Below are positions 48,241 through 59,850 of a stretch of DNA of 64,000 nucleotides, piece by piece. Below the pieces are notes generated by a model that was given only the letters and a program-made list of their open reading frames with translations, was not told where the DNA came from and did no database searches. Position 1 is the stretch's first letter, and each line of letters opens with the position of its first letter. Made by a program: the position numbers and the translations under genes. The stretch is from Beta vulgaris subsp. vulgaris (Eukaryota; Streptophyta; Magnoliopsida; Caryophyllales; Amaranthaceae), in contig NC_079203.1 in assembly GCF_026745355.1 (NCBI RefSeq), positions 36,880,537 through 36,944,536 on the forward strand, given 5' to 3'.

Positions 48241-50450
48241 GAAATGGTGTTATAATTGCAACGTATTGTGTTTCTGCGCTGCCATATATTGTCAAATATG
48301 ATAGATATGGTGTTCATGTGAACATTTTCCACGCATGCCTTTTTTTTTCTTAATAAACCACATCGTAAATTACTTACATATGTGACATTAAAATAGTGTT
48401 ATTAGTAGTCAATCCCTCAGATTGAAAAATGAAATGCGTAAACTTTTTTGTCATTAACGTTCAATATAATATTGGTTTTGGGTAATTTATTGTTAAAAGG
48501 TTTATTAGTATATATATATGATGAGTTACAAAAATTAAGATTATCACTAATAGATAGAAATGGTGTTATAATTGCAACGTATTGTGTTTCTGCGTTGCCA
48601 TATATTGTCAAATATGATAGATATGGTGTTCTTATTGGGTTTTTTTTTAATAAACCAATCGTAAATTACTTATGTTTGTGACATTAAACTAGTGTTATTA
48701 GTAGTCAATCCCTCATATTGAAAAATGAAATGCGTAAACTTTTTTTCCATTAACGTTCAATATAATATTGGTTTTGGGTAATTTATTGTTAAAAGGTTTA
48801 TTAGTATATATATATGATAAGTCACAAAAATTAAGATTATACACTAATAGATAGAAATGGTGTTATAATTGCAACATATTGTGTTTCTGCGTTGCCATAT
48901 ATTGTCAAATATGATAGATATGGTGTTCTTGTTGTGAACATTTTTCCACGCATGCCTTTTTTTTCTTAATAAACCACATCGTAAATTACTTATGTTTGTG
49001 ACATTAAACTAGTGTTATTAGTAGTCAATCCCTCATATTGAAAAATGAAATGCGTAAACTTTTTTTCCATTAACGTTCAATATAATATTGGTTTTGGGTA
49101 ATTTATTGTTAAAAGGTTTATTAGTATATATATATGATAAGTCACAAAAATTAAGATTATACACTGATTGATAGAAATGGTGTTATAATTGCAACGTATT
49201 GTGTTTCTGCGCTGCCATATATTGTCAAATATGATAGATATGGTGTTCATGTGAACATTTTCCACGCATGCCATTTTTTTTCTTAATAAACCACATCGTA
49301 AATTACTTACATATGTGACATTAAAATAGTGTTATTAGTAGTCAATCCCTCAGATTGAAAAATGAAATGCGTAAACTTTTTTGTCATTAACGTTCAATAT
49401 AATATTGGTTTTGGGTAATTTATTGTTAAAAGGTTTATTAATATATATATATGATGAGTTACAAAAATTAAGATTATACACTAATAGATAGAAATGGTGT
49501 TATAATTGCAACGTATTGTGTTTCTGCGCTGCCATATGTTGTCAAATATGATAGATATGGTGTTCTTGTGAACATTTTTCCACGCATGCCTTTTTTTCTT
49601 AATAAACCACATCGTAAATTACTTATGATTGTGACATTAAACTAGTGTTATTAGTAGTCAATCCCTCATATTGAAAAATGAAATGCGTAAACTTTTTTTC
49701 CATTAACGTTCAATATAATATTGGTTTTGAGTAATTTATTGTTAAAAGGTTTATTAGTATATATATATGATAAGTCACAAAAATTAAGATTATACACTAA
49801 TAGATAGAAATGGTGTTATAATTGCAACGTATTGTGTTTCTGCGCTGCCATATATTGTCAAATATGATAGATATGGTGTTCTTGTGAACATTTTTCCACG
49901 CATGCCTTTTTTTCTTAATAAACCACATCGTAAATTACTTATGTTTGTGACATTAAACTAGTGTTATTAGTAGTCAATCCCTCATATCGAAAAATGAAAT
50001 GCGTAAACTTTTTTTTCATTAACGTTCAATATAATATTGGTTTTGGGTAATTTATTGTTAAAAGGTTTATTAGTATATATATATATGATAAGTCAAAAAA
50101 ATTAAGATTATACACTAATACATAGAAATGGTGTTATAATTGCAACGTATTGTGTTTCTGCGTTGCCATATATTGTCAAATATGATAGATTGGTGTTCGT
50201 GTGAACATTTTCCACGCATGCCTTTTTTCTTAATAAATCCCATCGTAAATTATTAACGTCACATTAAAATTGTGTATTAGTAGTCAATCATTCAGATGTG
50301 AAAAACGAACTAATATGCAACAACTTTTTTTCCATTAACATCAATTAATATTCGTTTTGGTTAATTTATACATGTTATAAGGTTTATTTGTATATAAATG
50401 ATTTTATTGGATGATAACTCACACAAATTAAGATTATACACTAGTATTGT
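48241..50450. repeat. ~317-bp tandem repeat, seven copies
   Basis: Units start with 'gaaatggtgttataattg' at 48241, 48557, 48854, 49174, 49491, 49807 and 50125, giving spacings of 316, 297, 320, 317, 316 and 318 bp. The last unit decays towards 50450. The units differ by small changes, and two subtypes (for example 'acatatgtgac' versus 'atgtttgtgac') are interspersed, suggesting unequal exchange. Confidence 0.93.
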
Positions 50451-51152
50451 TTTCTTGAAAATATGATGGTTTTGTTGTATAAAAAAATAAAAACAATTTT
50501 TTATAATATAATTTTTTGTAGCTTAATGTTTATTATCAATTTATTAACTAATGAAAATAAAGACATGGTATTGTGTTTATCAGTTAGGCTATATTCTGAA
50601 CAACATATGTGATGGTCATGTCTTTTTTGTACAATGCAGATACATATTGTGTTTCTACGCATGCTTTGTTCATCTTTGAATTATCTAATTTTTGTATTGA
50701 ATTGTTCATCTCTGAATTATCTGATTTTTGATTCTTCTCCCAGCTCTCGACCTCCATGAAAGCCCAATTTTATTCTCCAAATTTCCACAATATCTTCAAA
50801 ACAAGCAAATTGACGAGGCCTTTTTTCCACAATTCAACAACATTAATTTCCCACTTAATTTAGTTTTTATTTCTCTCCATAATAAAAATAAAGTTAGCTG
50901 TAAGAATTTTGGAGTTTTGGAGAATGGCTTTCTGTTTGGTCAGATCATTGTAGGAGAGGAGAGAGAGAGGATGTTACTTTTTTCCCATTCCCTTCCATTC
51001 CCCCTTCTATTCCCTTTCAAATATGTTTTCTGAATTTAATACATTATTTTTGTACTTCAACCTTTTCACAACATTACTTTTTCAATTTTATATTGGTGAT
51101 ATAGGTTATGAAACCTATATCTGATATAGATTTATCATACCTCCAGGAAGAG

Positions 51153-52184
51153 TGAAAGAGAAAGACCCACTTGACGAATGAGAATGGACTGCCCATATTT
51201 GTTTTGTCTTTTTGGTTTAAGAGAATCTTTTTGGTAATCAAGATTTTTTGTGGGTATTTTTGCTCTCAAATATTATAATGGTGATGTAAACAAAGATTAA
51301 GATGTTACGGCTAGAAAGTTGTGCTTTGTAGAGTTATTTAGGGAAGAAGTACAGTAACCTTTTAGTACAAGTTTTATCTGTGTGGGCCACCCAGTACCCA
51401 CAACCCACTCGTGAGGTGAGGGTTTAAAGGTTCATCACTAGTAGGGTAAACATAAATTTTGATGAAATAAAATAAATATAATTATAAAAATCGAGTGATT
51501 TAAAATAATCTAAGCTTTAAAGTATGAATTTAAAATCATTTCAATTTATTGGATGTTGTCACTATAGAAATGTTATTTTGAAGCATTATATCCATCTTAA
51601 CTTTAAGATGTGTGAAATGAGGATGTTAATTGGTTTGATTTTCAAGGTATATTTTATGTGAAAGTATTGGGTTAGACCGTTTGATCCAACATTTTCTGTC
51701 GGACGGGTTGATTTTTTTAACTTCTTCTCCTCTCTTTCTCTCTCATTTCATTTCAGGGATCCAATCTCATATCACAACAATATTACATGAAATTATTTCA
51801 TATATTACACCCAAAAGAAAGTTACATATTATATGCTCACTTTTCAGAAAATCGTGATCATCTTCAACTTTCATCCCAGAAATTGGTAAGAAACACCCAC
51901 TTGTTTCTTTTACCAGATAGATAAATAATGCTTGATCTTTTCCCTGTTCTTCTCTTTCGCTCTAAAATCTGGGTTTGAAAACATAAAAAAAATCTACCCA
52001 CTTCTTAAACTTCTTCTCTTTTTCTTTCAATTTTGTGTTTTTTTTATTAATCTAACATTTTCCTTGTATAAATCCTTGTAATTATTGTAACATGACCTGG
52101 AGCGAGCACGTGTACCGCCCCATCAATGGCATCAACACTCATGGCAGTTCGAAAATTCAGTGGCATTTGATCAAGTGCTTCTAA
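51153..52184. other. Intergenic sequence right of the Mutator-like element
   Basis: AT-rich with no supported gene. The part 52095-52175 is less AT-rich and leads into the minisatellite. Confidence 0.4.
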
Positions 52185-52600
52185 CTGAAACAAAAACAAT
52201 AACCAACTGAAAAAAAAAATGAAGACTAACTGAAAAAAATGAAGACTAACTGAAAAAATGAAGACTAACTGAAAAAAAATTTGAAGACTAACTGAAAAAA
52301 AATGAACACTAACTGAAAAAAATGAAGACTAACTGAAAAAAATGAAGATTAACTGAAAAAAATTAGAAACTAAATGAAAAATATTAACTAAATGATGACC
52401 AACTGAAAAAAAAAATGAAGACTAACTAAAAAAAAATTGTGACTAACTGAAAAAAAAGAATGATGATGAACTGAAAAAGAATGAAGCTAACTGAAAAAAA
52501 ATTAAGACTAACTGAAAAAAATTAGTAACTAACTGAAAAAAAAATGAAGACCAACTGAAACCCAAGTGCTTCTAACTGAAGCACAAGTACTTCTAACTGA
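52185..52600. repeat. Minisatellite of 'ctaactgaaaaaaatgaaga' units
   Basis: About 20 units of 17-22 bp, varying mainly in the length of the A run. The array is bounded on both sides by 'caagtgcttctaactgaa', so the flanks are related to the repeat. It is followed at 52617-52646 by a perfect hairpin. Confidence 0.9.
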
Positions 52601-52616
52601 TGTGGTCCGACTAGTT

Positions 52617-52646
52617 GTATTGTGTCAGACGAGTCTGACACAATAC
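52617..52646. repeat. Perfect 14-bp inverted repeat (hairpin)
   Basis: GTATTGTGTCAGAC, a 2-base loop, then its exact complement. It may be a transposon end or the structured 3' part of a Helitron-like element; no CTRR end follows at the right distance, so no class is assigned. Confidence 0.75.
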
Positions 52647-52830
52647 CTTCTCATATTCTATTCACCTTATTAAAAAAATAGTTTCTAGATCTAAGTTATG
52701 CCTCGAGTAATGATATTTTTCATTTATAATATTGATTATTTTACTTTACAATGATGACACTAAATATGACTTGATATAGTGGTTAAAAATTTCGATATAT
52801 GAGCTTGAAGTTACAAAATTAAATCTTATA

Positions 52831-53080
52831 CTCCCTCCATTTCATATTAAATGCTACACTTTTACTTTTCATGCAACGAAATGCAAAATTTTTAAGGACA
52901 TATATTATTAATTGTATTTGTGAAAATTATAAAAAATACATATTAAAAAAGTACATATTATGACGAATCTAACGACATTACTATATTTTTATTCATGTAT
53001 AAATCACAATAATGGTTAAAATGAAATTCGTGAATACTGTAAAATGTCAAAGTGTAGCATCTAATATGAAATAGATGAAG
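52831..53080. mobile_element. Stowaway MITE
   Basis: 250 bp with TIRs starting CTCCCTCCATTTCATATTA and CTTCATCTATTTCATATTA (read inward), flanked by TA on both sides. The length, TIR start CTCCCTCC and TA target are classic Stowaway features. The centre is AT-rich and non-coding. Confidence 0.9.
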
Positions 53081-53522
53081 TATAATGCATTTTCTAATTT
53101 ATTTTATTGTATGTGAATTACATGGATTAAAAAAACCGAATGGAGAGCGCAACGTGGCACCGTCTGGTTTATAAACACCTTTTACTATTCGAATAAGTTA
53201 ATAATTATAAAATAAGTATTGCAATTAAAGTTGAGTAGTGTTTATGGTGATGAGGTGTTTATAGAAAGATAGAGGAGGTGAGTGGTGAACGAGAAAGTGA
53301 GATAATGTTATGAGTTGGGGGGATATAGAAGCCTCACAATAAATAAAATGGACAATTACAAGTAAAAATCGACAATGTTTAGCGTCACACTAAATCTAAG
53401 CTATCAAAATAAGTAACGTACATCTCTTAAAAAAAAAAAAAAAAAAAAAAAAGTAACGTACATCACACAATATTCTATAAAATTCTTAGTTACTTGACAG
53501 ATTGCAATCATATACTTCTTAC

Positions 53523-53870
53523 TAGGGGTGTAAATAATGCGAGTCGAGTTCGAGCTAGCTCAACTTGACTTTTTATCATTTTGAGTCGAGCTCGAGTTGA
53601 ATCAAGCTCACTCGAGTCGAGTTTTGACCGAGTTGATTTCAAGTATCTTGCAAGTGTCTCATTTTAAAAGCAACCCTAATGCAAAAAAATATTGTATTTA
53701 GGTATTTTGCTATTGGTAATTGGGTATTTGAGCTTTTCATGAGTTATTGAGTCGAGTATCGAGTTGCTCAACTTGACTCCCGAACATCTCAAGTCGAGTT
53801 CGATTCGAGCTCTCCATTCGAGCTTTGACTGAGTTTTGATCGAGTCGATCTCGAGTAGATCACGAGTTGT
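53523..53870. mobile_element. hAT-type MITE relic with GAGTCGAG words
   Basis: Starts TAGGGGTGTAAATAA, a hAT-like terminus, and is full of 'gagtcgagttcgag' words that invert towards the right side. The matching right terminus is not visible, so it is truncated. Its right limit is approximate. Confidence 0.5.
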
Positions 53871-53980
53871 CTCATCTCATCTATCAGACATAATGGACTA
53901 AGTAATTCTTTGGCATGTGCTATCATGGGACTGAAGGCTTCTATACATGTCTTTTGCTTTTACATTGATAATTTGCTAAA

Positions 53981-54710
53981 TGTTGTGAGAAATATATAAT
54001 AGAGAGAAGACACTGATATATATCAGTAGACTCTATTATACTTGAATGCACCAAATCACTTCTTACAACGACGGTCATATAGGCAAAAAATTTACTGTTT
54101 ACATTTGCACAAGTTCAACAAATGAGGCGAATGGAAGAAATTTTCGCAACATGCATTAAATGCCTGTCAAGGTAAAAGTCCATGTCGGTGGACTTTACTG
54201 TTATCTCAACACTCCCCATCAAATGACCACCGATAACTCATAATAGAATTAAGTTGTCTCATTAAGAACCTTGTTAGGAAAAACCTAGTGGAAAAATCCA
54301 TAACTAGATGAAAAGAGTACAACTCTTATGTATCCTTATATGCTTAAAATTAACTTCCTTATTAAAAACCTTGTCAAGAAAAATTTAGTAGGATAAAAAC
54401 CTAATCGAGGGTAAAAAGTGTGCAGTGTTTATAATACTTCCCCTTAATCAAGCATATATCACGAAGATGATATATTCCACTTTTTCGGACTAGTTCTTCA
54501 AATATGTTTGCCGGAAGGGATCTGGTAAATAAATCTGCAAGATTCTCATATGACTGGATATGTTGGATGTTTATCTTCCCTTCCTTGTGGAGGTCATGTA
54601 TGAAGAAGAGTTTTGGTGATAAATGTCTAGTTCTATCTCCTTTGTATACCCTTCACTTACTTGGGTGATACATGCAATAGTATCTTTGTAATAGTCTGTG
54701 TTTTTAAGGA
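53981..54710 (-). mobile_element. Copia relic: RNase H tail plus 3' LTR
   Basis: On the minus strand, 54710-54401 reads the end of copia pol (HKEGKINIQHIQS, ENLADLFTRSLP) with a stop codon at 54401-54403, after an upstream part in another frame. A polypurine tract (GGGGAG, ~54213) is followed by a likely 231-bp LTR, 53981-54211, with TG...CA ends. The rest of the element is missing. Confidence 0.75.
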
Positions 54711-55195
54711 GCTTTAATAGAATTTAATTATATTTATTGGCTTCGATTATGTGATAATGTTTGTATAATAGTTGTTTGAGCAATATTAGTTTGTTTCTCT
54801 AGAAATGATATTTAGTGACCTTAATATATAATGTGTGGTATTTATAGTTTTAATTTTCTCTAAGAAAAAATAATAATTAAATAAAAGGCGGAAATCCATT
54901 CACGTGGCACATGCAGGAGTTGCGACATTGTTGTTGTCGTTGGTGGTGTGATGATGTTGGTGGTTCCGTGAGTAGTTGTTGCTGCCTCTGTTCTAGCATT
55001 CTCTCTCCTCTGCTTCTGTGTTGTTGTGGTCGACATTCCGTCGCGGCTCCAGCGCCGCTGCTGCCATTTTGCGTTGGTGTTGTTGTTGTGAATTTGTGCT
55101 GTTGTGAGTGCATCTCCTTCTCCGTTATTCATTGTTGCTATGACTTGTTTGTGGTTTTAACTCAATTCATTCTTTAAGTTTTGATTATAAAAGGC
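54711..55195. other. Intergenic sequence before Tat element 2
   Basis: AT-rich apart from a GTT/CTG-rich patch at 54920-55110 that is open on both strands through low complexity. No gene is supported. This sequence continues after the insertion at 63377. Confidence 0.4.
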
Positions 55196-55200
55196 ATTGG

Positions 55201-55650
55201 TGTTTCTGCCTAGAAACTAGTCAAAGAAGTGATGTGCGATTAGAGATACAAAAATCCCGAGTTTGGAGTATAATCCCGAGTCTTGTCACTTAAGGTCCTG
55301 CAAAATAAGGAAAAATGGCCCGTGAGTTTTTCCGAGAAAGCCCCTCCGACGCTCAAATCAGTTGAGGTAGACAAAGAAAGTGAGTAATCGTAGAGAGATA
55401 TGCTCTAAAATTTGTTATGTGAGAATTCAATACCTGCTCATTGATTGGACTTGCTGCTTTTATAATGCTGGGGATTTCCAAGACAAGAAACCCTATTGAG
55501 GGACATCCAATCTTTTTCGGAAAGTTGTCTACTTTTGTATGGTAAAGCTCTTTTCAACCTAAAAGTTAATGGGCCTCTTGGGAGCAAGCCATGCTGACTT
55601 TCTAGGTGGGTTTTGTAAAATATTATTTGACCAGTTCATGGATCCAAACA
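55201..55650 (-). repeat. 3' LTR of Tat element 2 (left copy)
   Basis: 450 bp, beginning TGTTTCTGCC and ending CCAAACA. It matches 62929-63371 with many substitutions and indels. Confidence 0.9.
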
Positions 55651-56099
55651 ATTAGCCGCACACTAGATGACGGGTTGTGGAAGGACCCCTCTTTTCACAG
55701 GCGGTTGTCCAGCGGAATTCCCGAGCGTCACAGGGGATCTAGTTCCTGAGCTTGATCATGAGAGATGCCGAGGAGGTCTCCTTGACTCCTCCGAAGGCCT
55801 TTAGATTGTGGTGAGAGCGCGTGCTTCCCCGAGTGTACTTCAACCCGGGGCTGAACCCTACTCGAACCCGAGAGTGGAGGGCGGCACTCGGTTCTCCCGA
55901 CTTGGCGTTCATGTCAAAGTACTTGACCACGACTATTCTCTAGTGGGGATCTCAAATTCCTCGAGTTAGTTAGTCCCTAAGTCCTGAGGCTTGGGATGGG
56001 TTAACCCCGATTTGATGATGAGTCCAAACGCCTACAACCCCGAGTCATCGAGAGGAGGGTGGTTCGTACGTTCGAGCGGTCTTTGAAGGTCTGAAGAGC
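55651..56099. other. Inner 3' region of Tat element 2
   Basis: Non-coding, relatively GC-rich part of the element between the LTR and the tandem array. It contains several 'ccccgag' words, which also mark the array and suggest common origin. Confidence 0.4.
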
Positions 56100-56900
56100 G
56101 TTGTACCAACTCGGGAGGGTTGAATGAGGCATCTATGATCCCGAGTTGGTCGTTGGGGAACATAGCCAAATATGGCTAGACCCTGAGTTTTCCGGCGGGG
56201 CTGAGAAGAGTGAGATACCAACTCGGGGATTAGTAAACACCTCTATGTTGACCCCGAGTTGAGTATGGAGATGCTTAGCCATATTTTGACTAACTATTGA
56301 GCCCCTTGACAAGGCCGAGAAGGGTTATGCCAAACTCATGGACAACGAGCCCTTCTATGGGAACCCCGAGCTGGGTATGGAGGTGCTTAGACACCTGGCA
56401 AGGCCGAGAAGAGATATGCGCCAACTCGGGGGCTAATGAGCCTTTTTATGGGAACCCCGAGTTGGGTAAGGAGACGCTTAGCCATATTTTGTCGAAGTAT
56501 ATATCGATCTCCATGGCAAGGCCGAGAAGGGTTATGCACCAACTCAGGGGCTAATGAGCCCTTCTATAGGAACCCTGAGTTGGGTATGAAGATGCTCAAC
56601 CATATTTTGGCTAAGTATTGAGCCTCCTGGCAAGGCCGAGAAGAGTTATGTGCCAACTCGGGGGTTAATGAGCCCTTCTATGGGGACCTAGAGTTGGGTA
56701 TGTAGAGGCTTAGCCATATTTTGGCTTAAGTATCGATCCCTCTAGCAAGGCCGAGAAGGGTTATGCGCCAACTCAGGGGCTAATCCCTTCTATGGGGACC
56801 CCAAGTTCGGTATACATAGGCTTAGCCATATTTTGGCAAGGTGTTGAGCCTCCTGGCAAGGCCGAGAACGGCGAGAAGGGTTATGCGCAAACTCGAGGGG
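56100..56900. repeat. ~114-bp tandem array in Tat element 2
   Basis: The anchor 'aaggccgagaa' recurs at 56311, 56400, 56518, 56632, 56747 and 56858 (spacings 89, 118, 114, 115 and 111 bp), with a weaker copy near 56199. Each unit includes 'cgccaactcgggggctaat' and 'cttagccatattttggc'. Tandem repeats near the 3' LTR are known from other Tat-group elements. Confidence 0.9.
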
Positions 56901-57220
56901 AGTCGTTGAGACACCTATAGTTGTGAGTCGGGGAATATAAGTACTTAGCTGATATGTCAACTGATATCCCAGGACTACTGTGACCCCGAGTAGTGTAGTT
57001 CTTCTGAGTTCAGCTAGGTGTTAGTCAAACTCCTAAGTATTTGACCAGTGACTGTTGACGGCTGATTATTGATCGTTGACCATTGACTTATCGTTTAAGA
57101 GGAGTTGGGTTTTTTTCATTTGGGCTTTTGCTTTTGGGATTTTCTTGCTATATTTCTATTCTTTTGAAGCCCACCAAAGGTAATATAGAGGTTGTCGCGA
57201 CACAGAGACGAGGATTGAGT

Positions 57221-57228
57221 TATATAGA
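57221..57228 (+). promoter_or_regulatory. TATA-like box of the antisense ORF in Tat element 2
   Basis: TATATAGA lies ~236 bp upstream of the plus-strand ATG at 57457, followed by a C/T-rich leader and a probable intron or 5' UTR. The arrangement parallels that in Tat element 1. Confidence 0.35.
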
Positions 57229-57456
57229 TGGGGGAAAGACTTCATTTTCGTACATTCTAATCAGTTGTGAAATTTCTCGTTCTCTCTCCTATTTCTCTCT
57301 TTAGAGTTATTCTCTAAAATCCTCTACATCTGTTCTTGCCTGAGTTTGTTTGCTTCCACGCTCGTGCCAGTCCCGAGTTCTTATAACGCCAAGAAGGTAC
57401 ATTCTTCTTATATTTTCTTTCCTTGTCGCTTTCTATCGTAGATAGATCTTCCTAGG

Positions 57457-59850
57457 ATGGACCCCGAGTCAGAGTTGAGTACCCCCGCCTCTTCTCCGTA
57501 CAAACTCTCTGAGGAGATTTGCGGGAAGGATGACTTTTTAGTTAGTACTCGAATACCTTGCCTGGATCATTCGGCGGTGCCTGAGGCAGTGCCCTTACCT
57601 AGCCCTTCGGATTCTCTATCGAAAGAGGATGAGGGGATAATCCCAGGTCCTTGGGATGTATCAGTCGCGCACAAGCCTTGTGTTAGGAGTTACTTAGATA
57701 GGTATATTTCTGATGGTGTAGTGATATTGTCTGAGAGAGTTGATGAGGACGAGGGCCTTAACACTTCCGGCCAAGACTATCCCCCCCGGTCCCTGAAGAA
57801 GGTCCTCACACTTATTATCCCGACCCCCTATTTTCGAAGTATATGGAGAGAAACTTCAAGCATGTCGGGACGAAGTTTTGGATCCTCGACTCATTCTTTG
57901 TGGTCCACGCGAAGCATACCGAGATGGTTCTGACGGCTTCGGTGGGATGCATGTTGGTATATCAGCAGAGTATGTAGATGTGGTCTCAAATTTCCTTTTC
58001 ACTCTTTCATCAAAGATCTCGATAATGCCTATCAGTTGACCCTTACCCAACTTATTCCCAATAGTTGGCTCACTATTAACGGGTTTGTGGCCATTTGTGA
58101 ATCTCTCGGTGTACACTTGAGTCTGCGCTTGTGGCACAACATGTTCACCTTGATATTAGGCCCTACTGATAGGCACAGACTAGGATGGTTACACTTCCAG
58201 TGCCGAGTGGGTTATTAGGTTGTTCGTGACCCTCCATTAAACCAAAGAGGTTTCAGACGGAATTGTTTTTCATATGTACACCAGTGGTGAATGGGGAATT
58301 CCAATTCTTCTTGTGGAAGGGGGTCCTCGTTTTGGCTTGAATCAAACGATTCCCGAGATGTCTCGGTAGGAGGCGGTTGTGAGAACATATTTTTCCACAA
58401 CTCCTAAGACTTTGACCGGGGCTTTCTCATATGTCTCCAAGCATTGGCTATCTACTCGCCACGAGATACGGAACGAGATATTCCTAGCGGCTATGGGCTT
58501 GAGCTGTAGCTGTGATAAGGATAACCCCGCCTTGTTTGCTGTAAGGATTTATTTTTATACTAAGTGCTTGACATTTTTCTTGTTTCAGCTATTGCCGACA
58601 TCAGCTAGATCCCGTGATAGATGAGAGATACATTTACAATGCAGAGCTGGCCATAAAGCAGCTGGGTGAGTTGAACGAGGAGACGATGTCAATGCCTCCT
58701 CCCCCAAAGGTAAATATTACTTTGTTTCTTCCTTTCCCTAGAATATCCCGACTTTAACTAATTTGAGCCTCGACAGGACACAAATCCTGAGAGGCCTAAG
58801 AAGCCCTTTGTTCGATCCCGCAGGCTGAAGGGGGACACCGAGAAAGCTCAAGTTAAGGCAAGGATGACCCATATATATAAGGAAAAATTGACTATGGAGG
58901 TCTGAACTTTGGGTGATAATTTTTAAAATGTCTGAACTATTGATTAAACTGTATAGGTCCCAACTTTATAGGGTCTTAACTTTTAGCGGGCCTTAGTGAC
59001 TTAAAACTGGCTTAATAGGTCATCACTTGTAAAACTTGGTTCACATCAGAAGGGTTAATTGAGGGAGGGATGTAGGAACTAGGTGATATTTTAAAAAAAC
59101 ATCTTCAATTTTAAGTCGTCGAGGCCCGCTAAAAGTTAAGACCCCCTAAAGTTGGGACCTACATAGGTCAATCAATAGTTCAAACCTTTTAAAAATTATC
59201 ACCCAAAGTTCAAACCTCTATTGTCAATTTTTTCTACATATAAAGGCGTCCGACAAGGCACTCTCGGGTGCGTCGGCAGGCTCAAAAGGGAAGTCAGGGG
59301 AGATCGGGTCTCCCTTGGAGGTGGTTGATGTGGAATACCCCCACCCTAAGAGGACGAAGGCTGACCAGATTGGTGCTACTGTGCCGTTCACTGACACCTC
59401 CCACACTCATTGGTTGACCCGAGTGTGTCATGCGGTTCGGGAGATTTACACTGAGGCGGACGACTAGGCCCTTGTAGCCCTTGGCTCTGAGGAGGTTAAC
59501 ACTTTCTATGAGTCTTGGTTGGAGGTAGATATTTAGCCCGACTTGGTTTCATTTTGCAACTTTGTAAACACTAACTGTATCTTTTTCTACATTCATTCGG
59601 ATGACCTCGGTGGTTCGTCGTCAAGTCCAGCTTGAGGACAAGATAACGTTTCTCAACAAAGAGGTGGCAGATTTGAAGGTTCGGGTGTCATCCAATGACA
59701 CCAGTTGAAAAAGCTTAATCTTAAGCTTGGCTCCCAGAAGACCACTTTTGAAGAGGCAAGCAAGGTGGTGGGTGAGGTTGATACTCTACGGGACAACAAC
59801 AAAAAGATCTAAGCCTCGCTTTCTGGATGCTGCCCTTATGGAATGCAATG
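57457..59850 (+). pseudogene. Antisense ORF of Tat element 2 (Transposase_28-like, disrupted)
   Basis: Starts MDPESELSTPASSPYKLSEE and runs openly to about 57830. It then continues in shifted frames with LDNAYQLTLTQLIPNSWLTI and FVAICESLGVHLSLRLWHNM (~58020-58140), SYVSKHWLSTRHEIRNEIF (~58430), YNAELAIKQLGELNEE (~58633) and an exon-like piece PERPKKPFVRSRRLK (~58790). After the foldback MITE it continues with TKADQIGATVPF and a coiled-coil part. Splice-like borders (for example 'aag/gtaaat' near 58710) suggest introns. Like its counterpart in Tat element 1 it is antisense to gag-pol, and the phrase 'LTQLIPNSW' parallels 'LSPGQLMPAFW' there. Confidence 0.6.
58882..59234. mobile_element. Foldback MITE with ~120-bp inverted arms
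   Basis: 353 bp; the two halves are inverted copies over about 120 bp each (shared inner phrases ACTTTGGGTGATAATTTTTA and TCTTAACTTTTAGCGGGCC). Ends read GAAAAATTGAC on one side and GAAAAAATTGAC on the other. Flanks TATATATAAG and TACATATAAAG are an imperfect ~10-bp duplication, compatible with a Mutator-type MITE. It interrupts the antisense ORF of Tat element 2. Confidence 0.85.

Larger units (their letters stand above)
46904..51143. mobile_element. Mutator-like non-autonomous element with internal tandem arrays
   Basis: 4240 bp. The terminal inverted repeats are 47 bp and perfect (46904-46950 and 51097-51143; outer bases GAGGTATGATAAATC). The target duplication is nine bases, CAGGAAGAG (46895-46903 and 51144-51152), the Mutator size. 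No transposase is seen. The left interior has C-rich sequence and a short GC-rich block (47090-47165); the centre is two related tandem arrays (47860-50450); the right interior has T/C-rich sequence. Perfect TIRs and duplication imply a recent insertion. Confidence 0.9.

Noticed and set aside
47854..48295. Repetitive frames in the Mutator-like element resembling a repeat protein
   Set aside because: They follow the tandem DNA repeat on both strands; frames are not maintained across the full array.
52617..52646. Hairpin considered as a Helitron 3' end or a terminator
   Set aside because: No CTRR terminus follows at the expected distance and no gene ends here, so it is kept only as an inverted repeat.
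54860..55177. Thr/Gln-rich or Cys/Val-rich frames of about 80-90 codons
   Set aside because: Low-complexity GTT/CAA sequence is open on both strands; no domain or gene context.
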